This document shows positions 1 through 6,205 of a DNA stretch of 11,456 nucleotides, piece after piece. The stretch is from Nitriliruptoraceae bacterium. GTDB taxonomy: Bacteria > Actinomycetota > Nitriliruptoria > Nitriliruptorales > Nitriliruptoraceae. The notes beneath the pieces are model-generated. The model was not told the DNA's origin, ran no database searches, and saw only the letters and a list, made by a program, of their open reading frames with translations. The stretch spans positions 1-11,456 of the forward strand of contig SLLJ01000110.1 in NCBI GenBank assembly GCA_007134165.1, given 5' to 3'. Both the position numbers and the translations under genes were made by a program. Each line of letters begins with the position of its first letter. Positions within the stretch are counted from its first letter, which is position 1.

Positions 1-67
1 CGGGGCCGGGTGGGTCGGGGCCGTGGGCTCGTCTTGGTAGGTGTGAGCTCGAACCCGATGCTCGCCG
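1..67. other. Left-edge noncoding sequence, nothing recognised
   Basis: No gene can be supported here. Reading from position 2 gives a short G/V/S/W-rich tail ending at TAG (38-40), which might be the last codons of an upstream gene, but it is far too short to identify. I see no RNA gene or repeat. Confidence 0.3.
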
Positions 68-97
68 TCGACAGGGGCGGGAGCCGACCGGTACGAT
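68..97 (+). promoter_or_regulatory. Predicted sigma-A-type promoter of gltB
   Basis: TCGACA (68-73) differs from the TTGACA -35 consensus at one base. It lies 18 nt before TACGAT (92-97), which fits the actinobacterial TANNNT -10 pattern. Transcription would start near 103-105, leaving a leader of about 80 nt before the gltB GTG. This is motif matching only. The same TACG-type -10 recurs before other genes in the window, which adds some weight. Confidence 0.5.
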
Positions 98-107
98 CCC
101 GTCGAGC

Positions 108-140
108 AACGGCGCTCCCGATCTCAGCGGGGGCGCCGTT
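108..140 (+). promoter_or_regulatory. Strong hairpin in the gltB leader (attenuator, stabiliser or upstream terminator)
   Basis: AACGGCGCTCCCG (108-120) pairs with CGGGGGCGCCGTT (128-140) over 13 bp, with a single T-G wobble (116/132) and a 7-nt loop, ATCTCAG. The stem is followed by only three T residues (139-141), so as a terminator it is weak in T-tract but very stable. It begins just after the predicted start of transcription, so it would sit at the 5' end of the gltB mRNA. It may instead be the terminator of a gene lying left of the window. The structure is clear; its role is open. Confidence 0.6.
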
Positions 141-185
141 TCCGCGTCACGGTGGGTGAGGGGGAACCGACGAGGAGGTTCGCAC

Positions 186-3100
186 GTGAGCACACCCTGG
201 CAACTGGACGCCGAGCGCGACGCCTGCGGCATCGGGTTCGTGGCACACGTCGATGGCCGGCCCCGCCGCGAACTGGTCCGCCTGGCGCTGGAGGGGTTGG
301 CCGGCGTCAAGCACCGGGGCGCGGTTGCGGCCGATGCCGTCAGTGGCGACGGCGCCGGGCTGCTCACCCAGCTGCCGCGTGAGCTGGTCGGCGCCTGGGC
401 CGACGAACTCGGCGCCGAGATCGAGCCCGACCACCTCGGCGTGGCATTCCTGTTCCTCGCGCCCGGTGACGACGAGCCTGCGGTTCAGGATCGCCGCACC
501 GCCCGCCAGGCGGTGGAGGACGCCTGTGCTGCGGAGCAGGCCCGGTTCGTGGGCTGGCGGGAGGTGCCCACCGATCCCGTGGCCATCGGCGAGATCGCGC
601 GGGGCTCGCGGCCCGCCCTGCTCCAGGCACTGATCGTCCGGCCGACCACCCCAGATGGTGGGGTCGTCGACGACCTCGAAGCCGAGAGGGTCGCGTACCG
701 GCTGCGTCGCCGGGCCCGAAAGGCCTGTGATGCCGCCGGGGTGCGCTTCTACGCGGCGTCCTGCTCGTTCCTGACGATCACCTACAAGGCGATGGCCGAC
801 GCCGATCAGCTCGCCGCCTTCTACCCCGATCTGCGCGACGAGCGGTTCACGTCGGCGCTGGCGGTGTTCCACTCCCGCTTCTCGACCAACACCAGCCCGA
901 CCTGGGAGCGGGCCCAGCCCTTCCGCCTGCTGTGCCACAACGGCGAGATCAACACCATCGCGGGAAACGTCAACCTGATGCGGGCCCGTGAGGGCCAACT
1001 GACCGCCGGTGCGCTGTCGGTCGACGGCACCGACTGGACCGATCCGGCGCTGATGGTCCCGATCGTGGACGACGACCAATCCGACTCGGCCCGGCTCGAC
1101 ACGGCGCTGGAGGTGCTGGTTCGCGGGGGCCGGGACCTTCGTCACGCCCAGGCCATGCTCGTGCCGCAGGTGTGGGAGGGATCGCGCGACCTCGACTCCG
1201 ACATCCGCGACTTCTACCGCTACCACAGCGCGCTGATCGAGCCGTGGGACGGCCCGGCCGGCCTGATCATGACCGACGGCCACCGGGTCGTCGCGTCCCT
1301 TGACCGCAACGGGCTGCGGCCCCTGCGCTACCACGTCTGCGAGGACGGCACGGTGGTTGCGGCCTCCGAGGTCGGGGCGGTCGCAACCTCGCTGCCCACC
1401 GACGATCCCAGGCACCGCGGCCAGGTCCGTCGCGAGCGGCTCGGGCCCGGGCAGATGCTGTGTGTGGACCCCGAGGAGGGAGGGTTGCAGGAAGACCACG
1501 AGATCAAGCTGCGGCTCGCGGCGCGGGCCACCTACGGCGACTGGGTCGGCACGCACCTGCGACCGCGCCGGGCCGGCCAGCCTCTCGAGGAGGTCCCTTC
1601 CGATCTCCATCAGCGGCAGCTGGCCTACGGGGTCACCAGGGAGGAGGTCATCTCGGTCCTGCGTCCGATGGCCACGCAGGGCAAGGAGACCACCTCGTCG
1701 ATGGGGGACGACACGCCCATCGAGGCGCTCTCGCAGGTGCGTCGTCCGGTCTCCCACCTGCTCAAGCAGCGCTTCGCGCAGGTCACCAACCCCCCGATCG
1801 ACCACTACCGTGAGTCGGAGGTGATGAGCCTGCGGACCCTGCTCGGTCCCCGGCAGCCATTGCTCACCGAACGTCCCCAGGCCGCGGCGCTGATCGAACT
1901 CGAGTCGTTCTTCCTCTACCCCGACGGCCTGCAGCGCCTCGTGCTCGACCCCGACCTGCCCTTCACCGTGCAGGCGGTCGACGCGACCTTCCCGGTGGCC
2001 GACGGCGCCGACGCGCTGGCAGCCGCGCTGCACCGCCTCGGCGCGGAGGCGGTGGCGCAGGTCGAGGCCGGGGCCGGCATCGTGGTGGTCTCCGACGTGG
2101 GGGTGGACGAGCAGCACGCCCGGGTTCCGATCCTGCTGGCGCTCGGCGCCGTGCACCACCGGTTGCTCGAGGCGGGCCTTCGCACGCGCACCTCGCTGGT
2201 GGCCGAGACCGACGAGGCCCGCGAGACCCACGACTTCGCGGTGCTGCTCGGCTACGGCGCCGATGCGATCGTGCCCCGACTGGTGCTCCAGACCATCGCG
2301 GACCTCGCCGACGAGGGCCGCATCGGGGGCGACAGTCCGCCATCGGCCGTGGCCCAGCAGCGCTACCGCAACGCGGTCGAGGACGGCGTGCTGAAGATCA
2401 TGTCCAAGATGGGCATCTCGGTGCTCGACAGCTACCGCAGCGCGCAGGTGTTCGAAGCCATCGGCCTCGGCCAGGACGTCATCGACACCGCCCTGGTCGG
2501 GACCGCCTCGCCGCTGGGGGGGTTGACGCTCCCCGACCTCGGTCAGGAGGTCCTGGCCCAGCACGCCGAGGCCTTCCCGCCCGGCTGGCAGCGGGAGGAT
2601 TCGCTGCCCGACCTGGCCAGCCCGGGGATCATCAAGTGGAAGCGCGGTGGCGAGTTCCACGACATGAGCAAGCCGGTCATCGACGCCTTGCACGACACCT
2701 TGGGCTTCGGGCGGCGGGCCAGCACCGCCCCGTTCGTGCTCGACGGCTTCCGTGCCGAAGAGCCCGACGGCCGGGCCGCCGAGGTGCTGCGTGCCGCCGC
2801 CTCGGACGGCCGCTACGACCTCTACGAAGTCTTCAGCCAGCAGGTTCGATCCCGACCGCCGGCGTTCCCGCGCGACTTCCTGGTCCCGTGCCCGGCTGCC
2901 GGGCCGATCCCGCTGGCCGAGGTCGAGTCGGTCGGCGCGATCACCCGGCGCTTCTCCACCGGTGCGATGTCCCATGGGGCGCTCTCGGCCGAGGCGCACG
3001 AGACCCTGGCGGCCGGCATCAACCTGGTGGGGGGCCGCGCCAACTCCGGGGAGGGGGGTGAGGATCCAGCCCGGTTCGCCACCCGCGGGCAGGCGCGTGA

Positions 3101-4811
3101 CCTCGACTGCCGCATGAAGCAGGTCGCCTCGGGCCGTTTCGGTGTCACGCCCGAGTACCTCGCCAACGCGCAGCTGCTGCAGATCAAGATGGCGCAGGGC
3201 TCCAAGCCCGGTGAGGGCGGCCAGATCCCCGGCCACAAGGTCATCGACGAGATCGCCAGGTTGCGCCACACCCAACCGGGCGTGACCCTCATCAGCCCAC
3301 CCCCGCACCACGACATCTACTCGATCGAGGATCTCGCGCAGCTGATCTTCGACCTCAAGCAGGTCAACCCCGGCGCCGAGGTCGACGTCAAGCTGGTCGC
3401 CGGCGCCGGGATCGGCACGATTGCCGCCGGGGTCGTCAAGGCACTGGCCGACTCGATCCACATCTCCGGCAACGACGGGGGCACCGGTGCCTCCCCGCTG
3501 TCCTCGATCCAGCACGCCGGCATGCCCTGGGAGCTCGGGCTGGCCGAGGTGCAGCAGACACTGCGGGCCAACCGCTTGCGCTCCCGGGTGCGGCTACGGG
3601 TCGACGGCGGGCTCAAGACCGGCCACGACGTGCTGCTCGCCGCACTGCTCGGCGCGGACGAGTTCTCGTTTGGCACCGTGGCCCTGTTCGCCGAGGGTTG
3701 CATCATGGCCCGGGCCTGCCACCGTGACACCTGCCCGGTGGGCATCGCCACCCAGCGCCGGGACCTGCGTGACAAGTTCGTCGGCACGCCTGATGCGGTC
3801 GCCGGGTACTTCACGATGGTCGCCGAGGAGGTCCGCCGCTTGCTGGCCTCGCTCGGCCTGCGCTCGCTGGACGAGGCGGTGGGGCGCGTCGACCTGCTCG
3901 CGCGTCGTGAGGATCTTCACGGACGCGCGACGCGGATCGACGTCGGCCCGTTGCTGCACGACCCCGGGGTCGGCGACCGTCACTTCGTCGCTCGCGAGCC
4001 GATCCAGTCCCCGCGCAGCGAACTCGGTGACCGCGTCTTCGACGACGTGCTCGAGACGGTCTTCCTCGGCGGCATCGTCGAGTACGCCTACGCGATCACC
4101 AACGCCGACCGCACGGTGGGGGCACGCATCGGCGGGGCGGTCGGCCTCGAGTTCGGCGACCAGGCGCCACCGGGGTTCGCCCGGCTGCGCTTCACCGGCA
4201 CGGCCGGACAGTCCTTCGGGGCGTTCGTCACCGACGGACTCGAACTCGTGCTCGACGGGGAGGCCAACGACTACGTGGGCAAGGGCCTGGGCGGTGGGTG
4301 CATCGTGGTCCGGCCCCCCTCCGACGATGCCGGCGCGCCCGTGCTGGTGGGCAACACCGTGCTCTACGGAGCAACCGGCGGGAAGCTGCTGGTCGCCGGC
4401 CGTGCCGGCGAACGCTTCGCCGTGCGCAACTCCGGGGCCACCGCCGTGGTCGAGGGCGCCGGTGACCATGCCTGCGAGTACATGACCGGCGGCACCGTGG
4501 TCATCCTGGGCCCTGCCGGCCACAACCTCGGCGCGGGGATGAGCGGCGGTGAGTGCGTCGCCTACGACCCGACCGGTGAGGTGCTCGCTCGGGTCAACCG
4601 CCAACTGGTCGAGGCCCGACGCCCGGACGGTCCGCAGCTGTCCAGGTTCCGACGGCTGGTGGAGGAGCATGCCGTGCGCACCGGCTCCCCACTGGCCGAG
4701 CGGCTGCTGGCCGACTGGGGCCGGACGGCGGAGGCGCTGTGGCGCATCGCGCCCAAAACCGAGCTCGAGCGGGTCGCCTCCGCAGAGGCGGCCGGTGCCA
4801 AGCACCTGTGA
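186..4811 (+). CDS. gltB: Glutamate synthase large (alpha) subunit, GltB
   Basis: It makes two glutamates from glutamine and 2-oxoglutarate, the GOGAT half of ammonium assimilation in the cytoplasm. The protein is 1541 aa, full length for the family. The GTG start at 186 has AGGAGG (173-178) 7 nt upstream; an in-frame GTG at 156 has none. The start leaves a 13-residue propeptide before Cys14 of the CGIGF motif, the N-terminal nucleophile of class II glutamine amidotransferases. The amidotransferase domain runs to about residue 430 and includes CHNGEIN. A central domain follows, then the FMN-binding synthase domain (about 860-1240, with STGAMSHGALS and GNDGGTGASP). C1172, C1178 and C1183 (C-x5-C-x4-C) are the [3Fe-4S] ligands. 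The glycine-rich GXGXG beta-helix ends the protein (about 1290-1490). No gltD follows, so whether the electron donor is NADPH (via GltD elsewhere) or ferredoxin cannot be settled here. Confidence 0.97.
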   Translation: MSTPWQLDAERDACGIGFVAHVDGRPRRELVRLALEGLAGVKHRGAVAADAVSGDGAGLLTQLPRELVGAWADELGAEIEPDHLGVAFLFLAPGDDEPAVQDRRTARQAVEDACAAEQARFVGWREVPTDPVAIGEIARGSRPALLQALIVRPTTPDGGVVDDLEAERVAYRLRRRARKACDAAGVRFYAASCSFLTITYKAMADADQLAAFYPDLRDERFTSALAVFHSRFSTNTSPTWERAQPFRLLCHNGEINTIAGNVNLMRAREGQLTAGALSVDGTDWTDPALMVPIVDDDQSDSARLDTALEVLVRGGRDLRHAQAMLVPQVWEGSRDLDSDIRDFYRYHSALIEPWDGPAGLIMTDGHRVVASLDRNGLRPLRYHVCEDGTVVAASEVGAVATSLPTDDPRHRGQVRRERLGPGQMLCVDPEEGGLQEDHEIKLRLAARATYGDWVGTHLRPRRAGQPLEEVPSDLHQRQLAYGVTREEVISVLRPMATQGKETTSSMGDDTPIEALSQVRRPVSHLLKQRFAQVTNPPIDHYRESEVMSLRTLLGPRQPLLTERPQAAALIELESFFLYPDGLQRLVLDPDLPFTVQAVDATFPVADGADALAAALHRLGAEAVAQVEAGAGIVVVSDVGVDEQHARVPILLALGAVHHRLLEAGLRTRTSLVAETDEARETHDFAVLLGYGADAIVPRLVLQTIADLADEGRIGGDSPPSAVAQQRYRNAVEDGVLKIMSKMGISVLDSYRSAQVFEAIGLGQDVIDTALVGTASPLGGLTLPDLGQEVLAQHAEAFPPGWQREDSLPDLASPGIIKWKRGGEFHDMSKPVIDALHDTLGFGRRASTAPFVLDGFRAEEPDGRAAEVLRAAASDGRYDLYEVFSQQVRSRPPAFPRDFLVPCPAAGPIPLAEVESVGAITRRFSTGAMSHGALSAEAHETLAAGINLVGGRANSGEGGEDPARFATRGQARDLDCRMKQVASGRFGVTPEYLANAQLLQIKMAQGSKPGEGGQIPGHKVIDEIARLRHTQPGVTLISPPPHHDIYSIEDLAQLIFDLKQVNPGAEVDVKLVAGAGIGTIAAGVVKALADSIHISGNDGGTGASPLSSIQHAGMPWELGLAEVQQTLRANRLRSRVRLRVDGGLKTGHDVLLAALLGADEFSFGTVALFAEGCIMARACHRDTCPVGIATQRRDLRDKFVGTPDAVAGYFTMVAEEVRRLLASLGLRSLDEAVGRVDLLARREDLHGRATRIDVGPLLHDPGVGDRHFVAREPIQSPRSELGDRVFDDVLETVFLGGIVEYAYAITNADRTVGARIGGAVGLEFGDQAPPGFARLRFTGTAGQSFGAFVTDGLELVLDGEANDYVGKGLGGGCIVVRPPSDDAGAPVLVGNTVLYGATGGKLLVAGRAGERFAVRNSGATAVVEGAGDHACEYMTGGTVVILGPAGHNLGAGMSGGECVAYDPTGEVLARVNRQLVEARRPDGPQLSRFRRLVEEHAVRTGSPLAERLLADWGRTAEALWRIAPKTELERVASAEAAGAKHL

Positions 4812-4837
4812 ACGTTGGGACGGGGCGGCCCGTGACC

Positions 4838-4857
4838 GGCGGGCTACGCTCCCCGCC
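4838..4857 (+). terminator. Possible weak terminator hairpin after gltB
   Basis: GGCGGG (4838-4843) pairs perfectly with CCCGCC (4852-4857) around an 8-nt loop, followed by CTTGCTCC rather than a T-run. It lies 27 nt after the gltB stop. The stem is short and GC-only, which arises easily by chance at this composition. The loop also contains the candidate -10 of the next gene, so the two readings compete. Confidence 0.25.
4845..4850 (+). promoter_or_regulatory. Candidate -10 element of the M23 peptidase gene
   Basis: TACGCT fits TANNNT and resembles the elements before gltB and korA. No good -35 lies at the usual distance (TTGGGA at 4815-4820 is 24 nt away). Transcription would start near 4857, 26 nt before the chosen GTG. 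Read-through from gltB across the 71-nt gap is equally possible. Confidence 0.3.
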
Positions 4858-4882
4858 CTTGCTCCGACTCCAAGGTCCCGCC

Positions 4883-6052
4883 GTGCGATCCCGCCGTGCG
4901 CTGCCGCTGACCGCCGTGCTGGTGGTGGCGCTGATCGCCGTCGTGCTGCCCACCTCGATCCGTGCCGAGGCGAGGTCCCTGCAGGACATCGAACGCGAGC
5001 TCGAACAGGCCGAACAGCAGCGCGAGCGCATCGACGGGCGGATTGCCGGCACGACCGAGCGCATCGACGAACTCGAGGTCCTCATCGCCGCGCTCGACAC
5101 CGAGCGTGAGCAGCTCGCCGACGAGGTCGTCATGCTGCGCGGGCTGCTGGACGAGCTCGAGGCGCTGGTCGCCGATCGGCTGCGGACCTCGTTCATGCAC
5201 GGCTCCGGGCTCGATCCGGTGACGGTCTTTCTCGGCAGCGATGACCCGGCCGGCGCGCTGAACCGTGCCCAGGTGGTCGGCCGGCTCGTGGCCGCCGACC
5301 AGGCCCGCAGCGAGTCGCTGCTTGCCGCCCGGGTCGAGCTGGCGGCTGCGGAGCAGCGGCTCGCCGCCAGCAGTCAGGACCTCGCCGAGGCCCGGTCCGA
5401 GCAACTCCAGGCTGCCGCACAACTGCAGGCCGCCTTCGAGGAGGCCGGTGAGCTCATCGACGAACTGAGCGCGGAGGCGCGGGCCGAGCGCGAGCGCCTC
5501 GAGCGCGAGCGCCGGGAACGGGAGCGCAGAGAGCGCGAGCGTCGGGAACGCCTCGAGCGGGAGCGCGCCGCCGCCGCTGCCGCCACCGCGTCCGCAGGCT
5601 CGGGGGGCGGTAGGGCGAGCAGCGGGGGCAGCGGCGGGGGCAGCGGCGGCGGTGGAGGCTACGCCTGCCCGCTGGACCATCCCCGGCACTTCACCGACAG
5701 CTGGGGGGCTCCCCGTTCGGGCGGCCGAGCGCATCGCGGCACCGACCTGATGGGGCCCTATCACCTCCCGGTGCGGGCGATCACCAGCGGCACGTGGTCG
5801 ATCCAGCGGCCGGGGCCGAGCGCCGGACTGTGGGGCATCCTGCGCGGTGACGACGGCACCAGCTACTGGTACCTGCACCTCGCCAGCCACACGGTGGGCA
5901 GCGGCGCTCGGGTACGGGCCGGCCAGCAAGTCGGCACCAACGGCTCGACGGGCAACGCCGCGCCGGGGGCCCCGCACGTGCACTTCGAGCAGCACCCCGG
6001 TGGTGGGTCGGCGATCAACCCCTACCCGCTGCTGCGCCGGGTGTGCGGCTGA
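4883..6052 (+). CDS. Secreted coiled-coil M23 (LytM-type) peptidoglycan peptidase
   Basis: A 389-aa exported protein likely to cut peptidoglycan cross-links or to help cell separation. Residues 1-28 form a signal peptide: RSRR, a hydrophobic run (about 8-22), then a likely signal-peptidase I cut after SIRA. Two coiled-coil stretches follow (about 31-100 and 133-228), the second ending in an Arg/Glu-rich helix (200-228). An Ala stretch and a Gly/Ser linker (239-259) lead to the C-terminal M23 domain (about 260-389). The zinc-site motifs are intact: H284-x3-D288 (HRGTD) and H365-V-H367, with H332 in YLHL. Cys262 and Cys388 flank the domain and could form a disulfide. The architecture resembles EnvC-type and actinobacterial coiled-coil M23 proteins. 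The GTG at 4883 was chosen because it gives the cleanest signal peptide and has a weak AAGGT 6 nt upstream. In-frame GTG 4808 (overlapping the gltB stop), GTG 4832 and TTG 4859 are alternatives. Confidence 0.88.
   Translation: MRSRRALPLTAVLVVALIAVVLPTSIRAEARSLQDIERELEQAEQQRERIDGRIAGTTERIDELEVLIAALDTEREQLADEVVMLRGLLDELEALVADRLRTSFMHGSGLDPVTVFLGSDDPAGALNRAQVVGRLVAADQARSESLLAARVELAAAEQRLAASSQDLAEARSEQLQAAAQLQAAFEEAGELIDELSAEARAERERLERERRERERRERERRERLERERAAAAAATASAGSGGGRASSGGSGGGSGGGGGYACPLDHPRHFTDSWGAPRSGGRAHRGTDLMGPYHLPVRAITSGTWSIQRPGPSAGLWGILRGDDGTSYWYLHLASHTVGSGARVRAGQQVGTNGSTGNAAPGAPHVHFEQHPGGGSAINPYPLLRRVCG
5480..5659 (+). repeat. Low-complexity Arg/Glu then Ala and Gly/Ser coding repeat
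   Basis: Imperfect repeats of GAGCGC/CGGGAACG-like units encode an alternating Arg/Glu run (residues 200-228). These are followed by Ala-rich codons and a GGC/AGC run encoding the Gly/Ser linker (239-259). The reading frame is kept throughout. The run looks like a stiff charged helix joined to a flexible linker that holds the catalytic domain away from the coiled coil. Replication slippage could vary its length between strains. Confidence 0.6.
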
Positions 6053-6066
6053 GCGAGTACCGGCAG

Positions 6067-6089
6067 CTCGATCGGCATCTCGATCGGCA
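6067..6089. repeat. Tandem direct repeat CTCGATCGGCA x2
   Basis: Two identical 11-nt copies of CTCGATCGGCA (6067-6077 and 6079-6089) sit with a 12-nt period just after the peptidase stop and upstream of korA. Each contains the palindrome CGATCG. They may be a regulator binding site or a chance duplication. Confidence 0.45.
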
Positions 6090-6113
6090 GGTACGTTCGG
6101 GCTTCGTACTGCC
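6086..6113 (+). terminator. Hairpin after the peptidase gene / upstream of korA
   Basis: GGCAG-(G)-TACG (6086-6095) pairs with CGTA-CTGCC (6105-6113) around a 9-nt loop: nine base pairs with one bulged G. No T-run follows, so it is a poor intrinsic terminator by rule. It lies 33 nt after the peptidase stop, where a terminator would be expected. GGCAGGT (6086-6092) can instead pair with ACCTGCC (6138-6144), giving a second, mutually exclusive fold. Confidence 0.4.
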
Positions 6114-6134
6114 CGTCGGCACGCTACGTTCGGG
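6092..6134 (+). promoter_or_regulatory. korAB promoter region with repeated TACGTTCGGG
   Basis: TACGTTCGGG occurs at 6092-6101 and again at 6125-6134, a spacing of 33 nt, close to three helical turns. In each copy TACGTT fits the TANNNT -10 pattern. The second copy would start transcription near 6137, with a leader of about 65 nt carrying the ribosome binding sites of the leader ORF and korA. No convincing -35 is seen. The repeats may be two promoters or paired binding sites. Confidence 0.4.
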
Positions 6135-6163
6135 TTGACCTGCCCTTCTGAGGAGGAATGCAC

Positions 6164-6205
6164 GTGTCCACCCCTGACGGCCCGGACCGGGAGGCGAGAC
6201 GATGA
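6164..6205 (+). CDS. Possible 13-residue leader ORF of korA
   Basis: GTG at 6164 has AGGAGG (6151-6156) exactly 7 nt upstream, better than the korA site itself. It reads MSTPDGPDREARR and stops at TGA (6203-6205), which overlaps the korA ATG (6202-6204) as ATGA. An in-frame ATG at 6158 sits only 1 nt from the Shine-Dalgarno and is unlikely to be used. The initiation region resembles that of gltB (AGGAGG-N3-GCACGTG, then codons for STP). The last two sense codons are AGA and CGA, expected to be rare in such GC-rich DNA. It may be a translationally coupled leader peptide. It could also be a chance ORF, or a sign of a frameshift that hides a longer KorA N-terminus. Confidence 0.4.
   Translation: MSTPDGPDREARR

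Noticed and set aside
147..3515. A stop-free minus-strand frame of 1122 codons opposite gltB
   Set aside because: It lies opposite a clear gltB. Its translation is a featureless mix of D, R, G, V, P and Q with no recognisable domain, as expected from the antisense of GC-rich codons.
4739..4882. Longer N-terminus of the M23 peptidase starting inside gltB
   Set aside because: An extension of 48 Arg-rich residues would bury the signal peptide and overlap gltB by 73 nt. The GTG at 4883 gives a normal signal sequence.
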